NCBI RefSeq assembly: GCF_009939295.1
Contig: NZ_WVIC01000001.1
Coordinates: forward strand, 1-64,000
Direction of reading: 5' to 3'
Length of the DNA: 64,000 bases
Source: Petrachloros mirabilis ULC683
Lineage (GTDB): Bacteria > Cyanobacteriota > Cyanobacteriia > Thermosynechococcales > Thermosynechococcaceae
Both the position numbers and the translations under genes were made by a program. The notes under the pieces are model-generated. The model saw nothing but the letters and a program-made list of their open reading frames with translations, had not been told where the DNA came from and ran no database searches. Positions 25,121-34,320 of the stretch are shown here, piece by piece. Within the stretch, counting starts at the first letter, position 1; each line of letters starts with the position of its first letter.

Positions 25121-27085
25121 ATGAGCGTAACTTCTTCCAATAGGCCGTCAATCATGGGTCAGTCTATTTTGCCACTAGGTAGTAAGCTAGCTGGGCGCTA
25201 TCGCATTGTCCGCAGCCTAGGCGAGGGTGGCTTCGGTGAAACTTTCATTGCTGAAGATGAGCATCTGCCAGCAGCATTTCAGTGTGTGGTCAAACGCCTG
25301 AAAACTGGGGTGGCTGAAGCCAGCAAGTTACCCATCGCCTCCCGACTGTTTGACTCCGAAGCCAAAGTGTTGCACCAACTGGGCGACCATGAACAAATCC
25401 CGAAACTATTGGCTCACTTCGAGGAAAAGGGTGAATTTTACCTGGTCGAGGATTTTGTGGATGGCCACAGTCTGGGTGAGGAATTTCCCCCCGGCCAAGT
25501 CAAAGACGAAGCCTACGTTTTGGATTTGCTCCAGTCAATATTGGGCGTCCTAGCCTTTGTCCACCAACAGCAGGTCGTCCACCGAGACATTAAACCATCC
25601 AATCTCATCCGTCGTCGGTCAGACGGCAAAATTGTGTTGATTGACTTTGGAGCCGTCAAACAACTCAGTGCCCAAGGGATCGAGGCAAACACCAACACTC
25701 CCCATACTGTCGTGGTAGGAACCCCAGGCTATGTTCCCAGTGAGCAAATGCGCGGCAACCCTCGCCCCAGTAGCGATGTCTATTCGGTCGGAATCATCGC
25801 CATTCAAGCCCTGACAGGGCTAAACCCAGCCCTAGGAGAAGTGCCTGAAGATGAAACCACAGGCGAACTGATGTGGCGCGATGGCCTACGGCCAGTGGGA
25901 GACCATCGCGCCAACGTCTCCCCGGAGTTAGCTGCCATCATCGACAAAATGGTGCTGTACGACTTTCGCCAACGGTATATTCATGCAGGCCAAGCCCTAG
26001 AAGCCGTCAAAGCCCTAGCCGCGCAGCGACAAGCCAGTTCCGGTACCCTCACCGAAGTCATCCCCCAAGGGCAAGCCCCTCTCATCCCTGAGGGCGAAGT
26101 CACCTTCAATCCATCCTCCAACCCAGCAGATTCGGTTTCTAGACCTTCCCTAGAGCCAACTCATGTGCTGGTTCCCCCCACCCCTCCTGCCCAGCCCGCT
26201 CGCCACTCTCTCAAAATTGCTGCCCTCAGCGGCATCGCACTGGTTGCCCTCGGCGGTTTTTTAGGCGTAGCCTCCCCGCGAATTTCCCCACTGTGCCAAG
26301 CACTCAACAATTGCACCCCTGAGATCGAAGTTCAAACCCTGTATGACAAGGCCGTCGCACAAGCAGAAGCGGCCTTAAATTCAATAGAAGATGCGACCAA
26401 TTTAGAGCAACTGAGTCAAGCCCAAACTCAAATTCAAGCAGCGATTAGAGATATGGATCAAATTCCCCATATCTTCGCCATTCACGCCACTGCTCAGAAA
26501 ACACTCCCTAGTTACCGGGAGAAATTACAAGCCCTAGACGCCCGAATTACTCAAGAAAAGCAAGCATCTGAATCTCTACAACTGGCAAAAACTCAAGCCC
26601 AATCGCTTAATGAGCCCCTCGCCAACGCCACCACCATTACCGCTCTAGAGGCACGGCAGTCTAACGGTCAGCAAGCCCTCAAAACCTTAGAGCAGGTACC
26701 CGAAGCATCTTTGTTGACCTCCCAGGCTCAGCAACAAAAACAACAGATCAACCAGCACCTCAAAGCAGTTGAAAGCGAGATTGCCAAGCTCAGAGCAGCC
26801 CAAACAACTCCATCCTCAGATGCTGCCCCATCGAGCCCTCAGGCCGATCAAGCACGGGTGCAACCCCCTCCACCCCCCGTTTACTCAGAGCCTGCTTACG
26901 ACCCGCCCCCTGCTTACGACCCACCGCCCGCTTACTCAGAGCCTGCTTACGACCCGCCCCCTGCTTACGACCCACCGCCCACCACCGCCCGTGAACCCCT
27001 CTGGGATGCCCCTGTCGAAGCACCTGCCCGTGAGCCGCTGTGGGAGGCACCAGAGCCTTCGTCTTCAGGGGAAGCCCTATGGTAG
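25121..27085 (+). CDS. Membrane-anchored Hanks-type Ser/Thr protein kinase
   Basis: The cytosolic kinase domain (about residues 20-300) shows GEGGFGETF (P-loop), VVKRL (Lys), HRDIKPSNLI (catalytic loop), IDFGAVKQL (DFG) and GTPGYVPSEQ. The order is typical of cyanobacterial Spk kinases. After a Pro/Ser linker comes one membrane span (IAALSGIALVALGGFLGV), a Gln/Ala-rich coiled coil, and a Pro/Tyr-rich tail made of YSEPAYDPPPAYDPPPA units plus REPLWDAP-type repeats. Substrates are unknown. ATG 25121 is chosen; ATG 25154 is an alternative, and the open frame extends upstream to 24941 across the divergent esterase start, which is unlikely to be translated. Confidence 0.9.
   Translation: MSVTSSNRPSIMGQSILPLGSKLAGRYRIVRSLGEGGFGETFIAEDEHLPAAFQCVVKRLKTGVAEASKLPIASRLFDSEAKVLHQLGDHEQIPKLLAHFEEKGEFYLVEDFVDGHSLGEEFPPGQVKDEAYVLDLLQSILGVLAFVHQQQVVHRDIKPSNLIRRRSDGKIVLIDFGAVKQLSAQGIEANTNTPHTVVVGTPGYVPSEQMRGNPRPSSDVYSVGIIAIQALTGLNPALGEVPEDETTGELMWRDGLRPVGDHRANVSPELAAIIDKMVLYDFRQRYIHAGQALEAVKALAAQRQASSGTLTEVIPQGQAPLIPEGEVTFNPSSNPADSVSRPSLEPTHVLVPPTPPAQPARHSLKIAALSGIALVALGGFLGVASPRISPLCQALNNCTPEIEVQTLYDKAVAQAEAALNSIEDATNLEQLSQAQTQIQAAIRDMDQIPHIFAIHATAQKTLPSYREKLQALDARITQEKQASESLQLAKTQAQSLNEPLANATTITALEARQSNGQQALKTLEQVPEASLLTSQAQQQKQQINQHLKAVESEIAKLRAAQTTPSSDAAPSSPQADQARVQPPPPPVYSEPAYDPPPAYDPPPAYSEPAYDPPPAYDPPPTTAREPLWDAPVEAPAREPLWEAPEPSSSGEALW
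26881..26983 (+). repeat. 51-bp in-frame tandem repeat in the kinase tail
   Basis: Two copies of a 51-bp unit, starting at about 26,881 and 26,932, encode the 17-residue YSEPAYDPPPAYDPPPA-type segment twice. The copies are nearly identical at DNA level, indicating recent duplication or conversion. The result is an extended Pro/Tyr-rich extracytoplasmic tail. Confidence 0.75.
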
Positions 27086-27191
27086 TAGAGCTGCCTACAT
27101 CCAGAAAGCAAGCCACGCCCATTTGGGAAGCGAGGGGCTAAGGCCAAGGTGGGTGTGAGCAAATCGATCGTCAAATTTAGACCGGGATATG

Positions 27192-27554
27192 TCACGTTGC
27201 CATAGGCATGGCGGCCTCTGCGCCCAAGGTTGCACAAACTGTGAGTTTCTGGGGCTTGCACCATTTGACCTGTGCTTTTATGTCTTGGGCTCCTTCCTGT
27301 TCAAGATCCTGAACATAGTCAGACTGAGCGGTTTGAGCCTCAGTCTGGCTATCAAAGGGGCCAAAATAGTAGGTGCAACGGGGCATGGTGGTTGCAACTT
27401 CCACCCACCATGCCCAAACGGACAATCGCCGATCAATGGGCGTCTGTGCATGAGAGTTCCGCCAAGCCTTGAGGGCAGCTTTTGCTAAGGTGAAACCGCC
27501 AACCGCCAGGAGGGCGATTAAGCCTGTGTTGAGCATGGCCTCGGAAATTGACAT
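27192..27554 (-). CDS. DUF1816 domain protein with N-terminal membrane helix
   Basis: The 120-residue product has one hydrophobic helix (NTGLIALLAVGGFTLAKAA) followed by the DUF1816 domain: VEVATTMPRCTYYFGPFDS, then a helix (EAQTAQSDYVQDLEQEGA) and WCKPQKLTVC. This domain is nearly confined to cyanobacteria; related small domains associate with phycobilisome-linked or regulatory proteins, but no activity is established that I can cite. It is convergent with the kinase gene (106-nt gap). The start ATG 27554 follows an A/T-rich leader; the spacer to gldG holds two hairpins but no gene. Confidence 0.8.
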   Translation of the reverse strand: MSISEAMLNTGLIALLAVGGFTLAKAALKAWRNSHAQTPIDRRLSVWAWWVEVATTMPRCTYYFGPFDSQTEAQTAQSDYVQDLEQEGAQDIKAQVKWCKPQKLTVCATLGAEAAMPMAT

Positions 27555-27648
27555 AGAATAAAGTCCCCCTTTGATGTTGCGCTAAGGCATTGACTGCAAG
27601 GTCTAGATTGCCAACAGATGGCCTCAACAAAATTTTCAGACACCAAAT

Positions 27649-27723
27649 CTCTCCTTCAAGCTGGAAGGAGAGTTGGTCACATTTATTTACATTGATGTTA
27701 TTTTAGGCAACTTTGTGCCTAAA
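27649..27723. other. Two hairpins between the DUF1816 gene and the gldG-like gene
   Basis: CTCTCCTTC (27,649-27,657) pairs with GAAGGAGAG (27,664-27,672), and TTTAGGCA (27,702-27,709) pairs with TGCCTAAA (27,716-27,723). They lie downstream of the gldG-like stop on the minus strand and upstream of DUF1816. The second is flanked by T/A runs and could end the exporter transcript, but neither has a clear U-tract. Confidence 0.4.
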
Positions 27724-27810
27724 GAACAGTTAACACCAATACAAAAGTTTCCTGAGTTCCATTTCCAAGGTCTGGATAGAGGGTAGCCCCTGACCCAGGG
27801 GAAGCCGCTG

Positions 27811-29460
27811 TCATCGTCGCTGCCACCAAAGCGTGATCGCCAGCCCAAAGGCACCTAGAGGTAACAGTCCCAGGCCAATACCCGTCAAAAAGCGGCTCTG
27901 CATGGGTGTCATTTCGAGGCGACGGTTGGTGGGTTCCTTGGGTCGGATGGACAGGGTAGGGTCGCTCTGATCGCGGCTGAGCCAGTTGACTGAGTTGAGA
28001 AAAACATCTCCATTGACGCCCTGGTCAAAGAGACTGGTTGTGGCAAAGTCAGAGTTGCCAATGACAACCAACCGGGCTTCTTCGGTGGGGTCTGATTCCG
28101 GCACAGGATCTACAGGGGGAACCGCCGCCTCTGAATCATTGACTTCGGGTTCTGAGTCGGCCTCTGTGCTTGCTTCGGATAAATCCCGTCTCAGTGCCAC
28201 ACCTAGGGTCAATGGACCGGGCAGGTCGCGCTCGGCATCAAACTGTAATTGCTCTTGATCGGGATCGGCTTCAGCCCAACTTTGCTGGCCGGTACGCAAC
28301 AATTCCACCCCTTCAATGTCGGGTTGCTCAGTCAACATGATGGCCTGTGCCAGAGGATAAAATGACACGCTCTGACCCAACGCTTCGGTAATGGGGTGAT
28401 CTCCATATTCGAGCACCAAAGGTGCGGCTGGACTGAGGCCAATCAATTGCCCAGAACCGGAGCCATCTACGACAATGCGGTTGTCTAGGGTAACACCCCA
28501 CTGGCGTAAAAGGGGGTCTAAGCCGGTTTCTGTTTCGGGATCTAGTAAAAATAGGGCACTGCCCCCAGTTTCGAGGTAGGTCGCCAATAGTTCCACCTCT
28601 GCGGCTAGGAAAGGTCGAGTGGGGCCGGCGATGATCACCAGATTGGCATCTTCTGGTACCCCCTGTTGTTCAATCAAATTGAGGGGGACAACCTGAACTC
28701 CCTGTCGTTCTAAGGCAGTGAGGGCAGATTGCAAATTGGTTTGCTCTCCACTCAGGGGAACTTCGCCATGCCCCTGAATTGCATAGGCGACAGCTTGACG
28801 ATTTTGGAGGAGGGCTGCGATCGCAGGCGTCAAATTCGTCTCCGACAGCGTCCCCTCCAGCACCCGATTGCGTTCACCGGTTTCAATCACAACATCCCCT
28901 GGATTGCGAACGTTGTAGCGTCGTGTCAAACCAGGTTGAGCCTGGGGATCAACAAACTCAAAGCGAAAGTGTTGAGCATTATAGCGTTGATACTCCTCTA
29001 ATAGCGTGCGCTGCTGCGGATCGGGCGTGCGATCAAAAATCAACACTTGTAGGGGTTGATCCAGTTCCCGCATCAAGGTTTGGGTTTGGGGTGCCAAGCT
29101 AAAAAATCGGGTTTCAGTCACATCCAACCGCGCTGGGTAGCGCACCACCAAAAAATTGATTAACCCCAGAATTACCACCAACGCCAAGGCAGCCATGATG
29201 GCATTGGTACTGGACTGCACCGAGCGCCGCCGCCACCAACTTTCCCCCTCCCGAGGTGACCCAAACTGCCAGCGCATCCATAGCACCGCACCCCCAAGAA
29301 CGATCCCCCCCAGAGCCAACCCCAGGGCTAACGCAGTCCATACCCCAGTCACAAACCGAGTCAGTAACCCCGCCACCAGTAGCACAGTTGCCACCCATAC
29401 CAGCAGGGATAACACACGTCGATAGGATTTCAATCCAGAAGAGAATTGTTTGACATTCAT
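27811..29460 (-). CDS. GldG-like auxiliary component of an ABC transporter
   Basis: The product, about 549 residues, has three N-terminal membrane segments, a large extracytoplasmic ABC_transp_aux domain (about 110-500) and a C-terminal membrane helix (GIGLGLLPLGAFGLAITLWW). The pattern ARLDVTETRFFSLAPQT followed by VLIFDRTPDPQQRTLLEEY is typical of GldG-family proteins. An acidic insert (about 410-450) is rich in Glu, Ser and Pro. It is the last gene of an ATPase-permease-GldG operon. In Bacteroidetes Gld proteins serve gliding; in cyanobacteria the cargo is unknown. ATG 29460 is preferred over an in-frame TTG six codons earlier. Confidence 0.88.
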   Translation of the reverse strand: MNVKQFSSGLKSYRRVLSLLVWVATVLLVAGLLTRFVTGVWTALALGLALGGIVLGGAVLWMRWQFGSPREGESWWRRRSVQSSTNAIMAALALVVILGLINFLVVRYPARLDVTETRFFSLAPQTQTLMRELDQPLQVLIFDRTPDPQQRTLLEEYQRYNAQHFRFEFVDPQAQPGLTRRYNVRNPGDVVIETGERNRVLEGTLSETNLTPAIAALLQNRQAVAYAIQGHGEVPLSGEQTNLQSALTALERQGVQVVPLNLIEQQGVPEDANLVIIAGPTRPFLAAEVELLATYLETGGSALFLLDPETETGLDPLLRQWGVTLDNRIVVDGSGSGQLIGLSPAAPLVLEYGDHPITEALGQSVSFYPLAQAIMLTEQPDIEGVELLRTGQQSWAEADPDQEQLQFDAERDLPGPLTLGVALRRDLSEASTEADSEPEVNDSEAAVPPVDPVPESDPTEEARLVVIGNSDFATTSLFDQGVNGDVFLNSVNWLSRDQSDPTLSIRPKEPTNRRLEMTPMQSRFLTGIGLGLLPLGAFGLAITLWWQRR

Positions 29461-29531
29461 GCCGCAAAGCTCAATCAATCGACAGTTGTAAAGCTGACCA
29501 AAGTCGTCATAGAGATCAACACTGAAACCAT

Positions 29532-30344
29532 CTAAGAGCGCTGAAACCGAAACAAATCAATCGATTGCGCCGTCAGAAACAACCCCAGCACCACATAACT
29601 CAAAAACAACACAAAGCTACTCAGATCCAAAACCCCTTGGGTCAGCGTCGTGTAGTGCTTCAGCAGCGAGAGGTGATTCAGCATTTCACCCAAGCCCCCC
29701 CCTAGGGTGTCCCCGAGTAAATCCACAATCCACAGCAGCAAAATCAGCGCAAACGTCACAATTGCCGCCAAAATGGAACTGTCCGTCAAAGAAGAAATAA
29801 ACAGCCCCAAGGCCAAAATTGCGGCAGCCATAAAGACCAGCCCCAAGTGACTGACCATCAACAAACTGAGTAAGGTCACCAGGGGGATAGGGGGTTGGCC
29901 ACGGCTTAAAGCCAACCCCTCAATCACCGCCAAAGGCATAATCAGGGTGACAAAAAAAGTAAGCACCGCCAGCAACTTACCCAGTGCAACTGCCCAGTTG
30001 GTAATAGGGGAGGTCGCCAGAAGCTCCAGAGTACCCCGCTTGCGCTCCTCTGCATACAGCCCCATGGACAAAATCGGCAGAATGACCAAAGACAAAGACC
30101 CCATAACCGCCATGAAATTTTGCAAGACCACACTCGGCACATCAACCGGAGGGGGCGACACCCCAAATTGCCCCTGTAGGTCTAGCTGTGCCACCTCTCT
30201 GACAATATTATCGAGAATAAAGAAGAAAAACAGACTGGACAAAAACCAAAACACACCCGCAATCACATAGGCCAAAGACGAACTAAAGTAGCCCTGTAAC
30301 TCCTTGCGATAGATAGCAATGATACTGCGAAGGATGATTTTCAT
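29532..30344 (-). CDS. ABC-2 type transporter permease (GldF-like)
   Basis: The 270-residue integral membrane protein has six hydrophobic segments. The first is YVIAGVFWFLSSLFFFFILD, and the family motif MGLYAEERKRGTLELLATSPI follows helix 2, as in NosY/GldF permeases. It starts inside the end of the ATPase gene (4-nt overlap, 30,341-30,344) and is followed after 71 nt by the gldG-like gene. Together these encode an exporter of unknown cargo in the plasma membrane. Confidence 0.92.
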   Translation of the reverse strand: MKIILRSIIAIYRKELQGYFSSSLAYVIAGVFWFLSSLFFFFILDNIVREVAQLDLQGQFGVSPPPVDVPSVVLQNFMAVMGSLSLVILPILSMGLYAEERKRGTLELLATSPITNWAVALGKLLAVLTFFVTLIMPLAVIEGLALSRGQPPIPLVTLLSLLMVSHLGLVFMAAAILALGLFISSLTDSSILAAIVTFALILLLWIVDLLGDTLGGGLGEMLNHLSLLKHYTTLTQGVLDLSSFVLFLSYVVLGLFLTAQSIDLFRFQRS

Positions 30345-31384
30345 AAAGGCTCCTTCCCATCACTGTTTTCTTCCTGATCGGCACCCTCAGCAGCCGAAGA
30401 TGAACCCTCTAGATCTGAAATGACATCGCCCTCAATGGAGGTTTGTTCTTCAGTGGTTAGTTGTAAAAACACATCTTCTAGATTTGTGACAGTGGGACGA
30501 ATTTCATAAATATAGGCTCCCTCATGGACAAGGGTTGCGGCAATTTTGGGACCTAACTCCGTCCCTGGGTCACAAACGACTCGGAGGGAGAGCCGTGGAT
30601 TTGAGGCATCTTCGAGATCGTGCCAATGAAGACTCTGAATACCTGACAAGTTTAAGAGTTGTTGGGCAATTCGACTTTGATCGCCTTGCAGCAAAAGCTC
30701 ATAGCTGGAAACCCCGGCCAGTTGAGTCATTAAATCAGTTAGGGATCCAGTTCCAACCACATGACCTTGATTAATAATCGCAACCCGATTACAAGTCATG
30801 CTCACCTCCGGCAGGATGTGGGTCGAGAGAATCACGGTTTTATTGCCCGCAAGTTTCTTAATCAAATGACGCACATCAATAATTTGCCGTGGATCAAGCC
30901 CCACAGTGGGTTCATCCAAAATGATCGCTGGCGGATCGTGAACAATAGCTTGAGCAATGCCAACACGCTGCCGAAACCCTTTAGAGAGCTTGTGGATGAG
31001 AGAGGTACGTTTTTCTAAGAGGTTGCACTCTTGCAGCACCGTCTGCACACGCTGCTCTCGATCTCCCGCCGACACTCCTTTCAACCGAGCCACAAAGTGA
31101 AGGTAGCCTTCCACGGTCATGTCTAGATAGAGGGGAGGGGTTTCAGGCAAGTATCCAATGCGTTGCCGAACCGCCATGGGGTTTTCGTGAACTTCAAAGC
31201 CATTCACCCGAGCGGTGCCCTGGGTCGCAGGTAAATAGCCCGCCAAAATGCGCATGGTGGTCGTTTTACCAGCACCGTTGGGGCCTAAGAGACCTAGAAT
31301 TTCCCCTGGCTCCACCTGAAAAGTGACATCTTCAATGGCAGTGGTTGAGCCATAGACTTTGCTGAGGTGCTCAACTTCAATCAT
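30341..31384 (-). CDS. ABC transporter ATP-binding protein (GldA-like)
   Basis: The ATPase has Walker A GPNGAGKTT, signature LSKGFRQRVG and Walker B AIILDEPTVGLDP, followed by a switch His in LSTHIL. The Q-loop is in LPETPPLYLDMTV. The KGFRQ signature and the C-terminal extension (about residues 225-347), ending in an acidic tail, are typical of the GldA/NatA/CcmA-type exporters. ATG 31384 has AGG upstream and begins MIEVEHLSKVYG as expected; the frame extends 11 codons further without support. It drives the permease and GldG-like partners encoded downstream. Confidence 0.92.
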   Translation of the reverse strand: MIEVEHLSKVYGSTTAIEDVTFQVEPGEILGLLGPNGAGKTTTMRILAGYLPATQGTARVNGFEVHENPMAVRQRIGYLPETPPLYLDMTVEGYLHFVARLKGVSAGDREQRVQTVLQECNLLEKRTSLIHKLSKGFRQRVGIAQAIVHDPPAIILDEPTVGLDPRQIIDVRHLIKKLAGNKTVILSTHILPEVSMTCNRVAIINQGHVVGTGSLTDLMTQLAGVSSYELLLQGDQSRIAQQLLNLSGIQSLHWHDLEDASNPRLSLRVVCDPGTELGPKIAATLVHEGAYIYEIRPTVTNLEDVFLQLTTEEQTSIEGDVISDLEGSSSAAEGADQEENSDGKEPL

Positions 31385-31626
31385 TGGCTGCCTAACTAAA
31401 CCCTGCGTAGAGTACAAGCCTAGGGTACACCTTGAAGGGAGGGGTTGGTTGGGGTTTTTGAGGCTGGCAACTCAGATGGCGAGGGGTTGGGTTGAATTCA
31501 CATCCTCCCTGACCTAAAGATGAAGGGATGCTTCGCCACGTCAACATCAGCCTGTCCGTGAGTCTTGTCCGTGAGATCATAGGGGCTGAGATCTCACGAC
31601 CCATCATCGGAGGGCAGAGGAATATC

Positions 31627-32400
31627 ATGCTGGCAAAACGAATCTTACCGTGTCTGGATGTGAAGGCGGGTCGAGTCGTCAAAGGGGTCAACTTCGTAAA
31701 TTTACGCGATGCAGGCGATCCGGTGGAGCTGGCCGAGATCTACAACCAAGCCGGAGCAGATGAGTTGGTTTTTTTGGACATCACAGCCACCCATGAAGAC
31801 CGTGACATTATTTTAGATGTGGTTTACCGCACAGCGGATAAGGTGTTTATTCCTTTAACCGTGGGTGGAGGCATCCAATCGCTAGACATGATCAAAAATT
31901 TGTTGCGGGCTGGCGCTGATAAGGTCAGCATCAATTCAACGGCAGTGAGAGACCCAGACTTTGTGAGCCGAGCCAGCGAGCGCTTTGGCCAGCAGTGCAT
32001 TGTGATTGCCATTGATGCCCGTCGCCGCTTAGATCCGGAGCAGCCAGGCTGGGATGTATACGTGCGCGGTGGCCGGGACAATACGGGGCTAGATGCAGTG
32101 GCCTGGGCGCGGGAAATGGAGCGGCGCGGTGCCGGAGAACTTCTGGTCACCAGCATGGATGCCGATGGCACCCAATCAGGCTATGACCTAGAGCTGACCC
32201 GCACTCTAGCAGAGCAGGTGCAGATTCCGGTCATTGCTTCGGGGGGGGCAGGGAATGCGGAGCACGTTCGGGCTGCGCTCACAGAGGGCAAGGCAGAGGC
32301 GGCCTTGCTGGCGTCTTTGCTGCACTACGGTCAACTGAAGCTCCCGGAGCTGAAGGCTTACTTGGTGGCGCATCAGGTGCCCATTCGCCAAGAAATTTGA
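31627..32400 (+). CDS. hisF: Imidazole glycerol phosphate synthase, cyclase subunit HisF
   Basis: The 257-residue (beta/alpha)8 barrel converts PRFAR plus ammonia (from HisH) to imidazole glycerol phosphate and AICAR. The N-terminus [20 protein letters not shown] carries the first catalytic Asp (CLDV), and the second is in TSMDADGT. Phosphate-binding loops are VGGGIQ and SGGAGN. ATG 31627 has AGAGGA upstream and matches the family start; the frame extends 33 codons upstream over unrelated sequence. No other his gene is adjacent, consistent with scattered his genes in cyanobacteria. Confidence 0.96.
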   Translation: MLAKRILPCLDVKAGRVVKGVNFVNLRDAGDPVELAEIYNQAGADELVFLDITATHEDRDIILDVVYRTADKVFIPLTVGGGIQSLDMIKNLLRAGADKVSINSTAVRDPDFVSRASERFGQQCIVIAIDARRRLDPEQPGWDVYVRGGRDNTGLDAVAWAREMERRGAGELLVTSMDADGTQSGYDLELTRTLAEQVQIPVIASGGAGNAEHVRAALTEGKAEAALLASLLHYGQLKLPELKAYLVAHQVPIRQEI

Positions 32401-32405
32401 AATCT

Positions 32406-32428
32406 TAAGAAAATGTCAAATTTTCTTA
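32406..32428 (+). terminator. AT-rich hairpin just after hisF
   Basis: TAAGAAAAT (32,406-32,414) pairs perfectly with ATTTTCTTA (32,420-32,428) across a 5-nt loop, five bases after the hisF stop. It is AT-rich with no clean T-run, so termination is possible but weakly supported. Confidence 0.35.
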
Positions 32429-32473
32429 TCTTACTGAAGAATGCCATTTATTTTTGTTACAATCACTTAACAT

Positions 32474-32770
32474 ATGGTTATTCTTCTGATTACGGTTGTT
32501 GGACTTTTGGTGTGGGCGACCCGACTGGTGCAGACAGGGGTACGCCTAAAAGAGTTTTCGCTTTTGTTTGCGGGCACCTTGGTGGCGATGTCAGCAGTTG
32601 GGGTTGTGGCCGTTTATGTTCTCATGGAAAGCTGCATGGGATATCTGACCCATTCGCCTACTTCTGGGCAGTTTTTAGCGCCTTTACCCCCAGCCGCCCT
32701 GGTCGAGTCCTATGGCAACGGCTTTCTCACAGAGATACCCCCCGGCCTCGTTTACTCTAGATTGAATTAA
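32474..32770 (+). CDS. Small membrane protein, hypothetical
   Basis: The 98-residue product has two hydrophobic segments, VILLITVVGLLVWAT and FAGTLVAMSAVGVVAVYVLM, followed by a soluble Pro-rich tail (SGQFLAPLPPAALVES). I do not recognise a family. ATG 32474 lies 73 nt after hisF and has no clear ribosome site. The frame ends inside the left boundary of the IS630 relic (VYSRLN), so the true C-terminus may have been replaced by the insertion. Coding is plausible but not certain. Confidence 0.5.
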   Translation: MVILLITVVGLLVWATRLVQTGVRLKEFSLLFAGTLVAMSAVGVVAVYVLMESCMGYLTHSPTSGQFLAPLPPAALVESYGNGFLTEIPPGLVYSRLN

Positions 32771-32822
32771 AACTGATACCCACATCACTGGGAATAGAAG
32801 AACTGTTCCAATCTTGTTTTAA

Positions 32823-33419
32823 GCCCTTCACCCCAACGAGAAAGAAACTGAACGAGTCCAAATCTTACGTCATGACTACTGGTATGAGCTAAGGGAGGTG
32901 AAAGTAGAAGATTTGGTCTTTATAGATGAGTCTGGCGTGAATTTGGGGTTAGTCCGGCTATTTGCTTGGACTCTCCAGGGACAAAGAGCTTATGGGGGAC
33001 AACCGAAACGCGGTCAGAACGTCTCGATAGTAGCGGGGTTAAGTTTAGCTGGGGTGGTAGCCTCTGCGGTTATCCTAGGAGCCTTTGATGGATTAACTTT
33101 TGAGGCATTTGTAGCCACTCGTTTGGTGCCTAATTTGTGGCCAGGAGCCTGTATGGTTATGGACAATTGTTCTATTCACCAAGGGGAGGCGATCCGGCAT
33201 CTCATTGAGGGGGCAGGGGCTCAACTGGTCTATCTGCCTCCTTATTCACCTGATTTTTCACCGATAGAGAACTTTTGGTCAAAGGTTAAAGCTATCCTCA
33301 GAGCTTGTGGAGCACGCACCTACCAAGCTTTGGCTAATGCTATCGAAATAGCTTTTGAAGAAGTTTCCGAGGTTGACATCATAAACTGGTTTTCTCACTG
33401 CTGTTATTGCACCCCATAA
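32823..33419 (+). pseudogene. IS630-family transposase, 5'-truncated
   Basis: The frame from 32,823 reads ALHPNEKETERVQILRHDYW and continues through the DDE catalytic core: FIDESGVN (first Asp), VMDNCSIHQG (second Asp) and YSPDFSPIENFWSKVK (Glu). It ends WFSHCCYCTP. The N-terminal helix-turn-helix half is missing, and an in-frame TAA (32,820-32,822) immediately precedes the homologous part, so the element cannot transpose by itself. A GTG at 32,898 could express the catalytic domain alone. The right IS end lies just after the stop, near 33,409-33,440. Confidence 0.85.
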
Positions 33420-33437
33420 TTATGAAATCTGCTATAA

Positions 33438-33570
33438 CCCTCTTTTGTCACTCTATCCAGAGGAAATTTGAACCCTGCACTTATTGGTTCTAAGGAGCCT
33501 ATGACACCGTAGTTGTAGAAGCGGGATTTTGGCATCACAAGTTTTCTCCCATGAAAGTGACAAAAGAGGG
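33438..33570. repeat. 133-bp segment bounded by 15-bp inverted repeats
   Basis: CCCTCTTTTGTCACT (33,438-33,452) is matched exactly in reverse complement by AGTGACAAAAGAGGG (33,556-33,570), each flanked by TA. It lies directly after the IS630 relic's right end and may be a miniature element or a remnant of the same IS family, which duplicates TA. No coding frame is evident. Confidence 0.5.
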
Positions 33571-33624
33571 ATAATGGCTCTAGTTACCTGGTTATTAAGA
33601 TACAGATATAATAAAAAAGACTTA

Positions 33625-33772
33625 GAGGCGGTTTGAAAAGTTTCTAACGCCTTGCACCCGCCTCCTAAATCCCCCATTCTGGGGGACTTAAGAGTGATCA
33701 AAGCTCCCCAGAATGGGGGGTTGGGAAGCAAATGTAGAGCATGACAAGACTTTAAAGACAGCCTCTTAACGT
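33625..33772. repeat. GC-rich palindromic dispersed repeat, copy 3
   Basis: The segment runs from about gaggcggtttgaaaag to ttaaagacagcctctta, which are imperfect inverted ends. Inside are cccccattctggggg near 33,669 and ccccagaatgggg near 33,706, mirrored arrangements like those near 24.0 kb and 48.6 kb. With the preceding inverted repeat it fills the spacer 33,420-33,803. Confidence 0.55.
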
Positions 33773-33803
33773 ACTCAATGATAAACAAAGGGAGCCTAGA
33801 AAG

Positions 33804-34154
33804 ATGTCAAATTTAGAAAACGGACAAGCTGCTTTTGAAGCTGAGGACTACATTAATGCATTTAGATTACTAAAACCAATAGCTGAGCAGGGGAATGCTG
33901 AAGCACAATGCGTCATTGCAAACATGTACCAGCTAGGTCTTGGTTTAGAAAGGGATTTTTCAGAGGCAATTCATTGGTACGAGAAGTCGGCTGAGCAAGG
34001 TTATGGTGTAGCGTCAAACAACTTAGCAGAGATCTTTAGGTCAGGAGCTTGCGGTATAGCTGCGAACCAGGAGAAGGCCGAAAAATGGTATCACAAAGCC
34101 AGAGAGCAAGAATTTTTACACACCCGCCGCAACTTCCTAAGTAATAACTCTTAA
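33804..34154 (+). CDS. Sel1-repeat protein
   Basis: The 116-residue product has about two to three Sel1-like (TPR-related) repeats, with AFRLLKPIAEQGNAEAQCVIA and AIHWYEKSAEQGYGVASNNL the clearest. These are alpha-helical protein-interaction modules. There is no signal peptide, so it is cytosolic. ATG 33804 has GGGAG about ten bases upstream. It lies alone between repeat elements and menG. The partner is unknown. Codon use is more A/T-rich than in neighbouring genes, which fits recent arrival with the mobile-element cluster. Confidence 0.8.
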   Translation: MSNLENGQAAFEAEDYINAFRLLKPIAEQGNAEAQCVIANMYQLGLGLERDFSEAIHWYEKSAEQGYGVASNNLAEIFRSGACGIAANQEKAEKWYHKAREQEFLHTRRNFLSNNS

Positions 34155-34320
34155 TTCTATACATTTACAACTTGGGGGAGTAGCCTAAGCGTGAACTTTA
34201 TTCTGCTTGAGTTCTAGCCCAAAAGCCTTAACCTCATCACCTCTCCTGCATGGGTTGAAGGCTTGAGAAGCAGCACTAGCCATTGTCTCAAGTATAGGAT
34301 GTCAGGGAAGGAGCTTGGGG

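Noticed and set aside
26769-27158. ORFs on both strands over the kinase tail repeats
   Set aside because: Pro/Leu-rich runs arise from reading the 51-bp repeats in other frames.
31528-31626. 33-codon upstream extension of HisF
   Set aside because: HisF starts at [12 protein letters not shown] in all relatives I recall, and ATG 31627 has a ribosome site.
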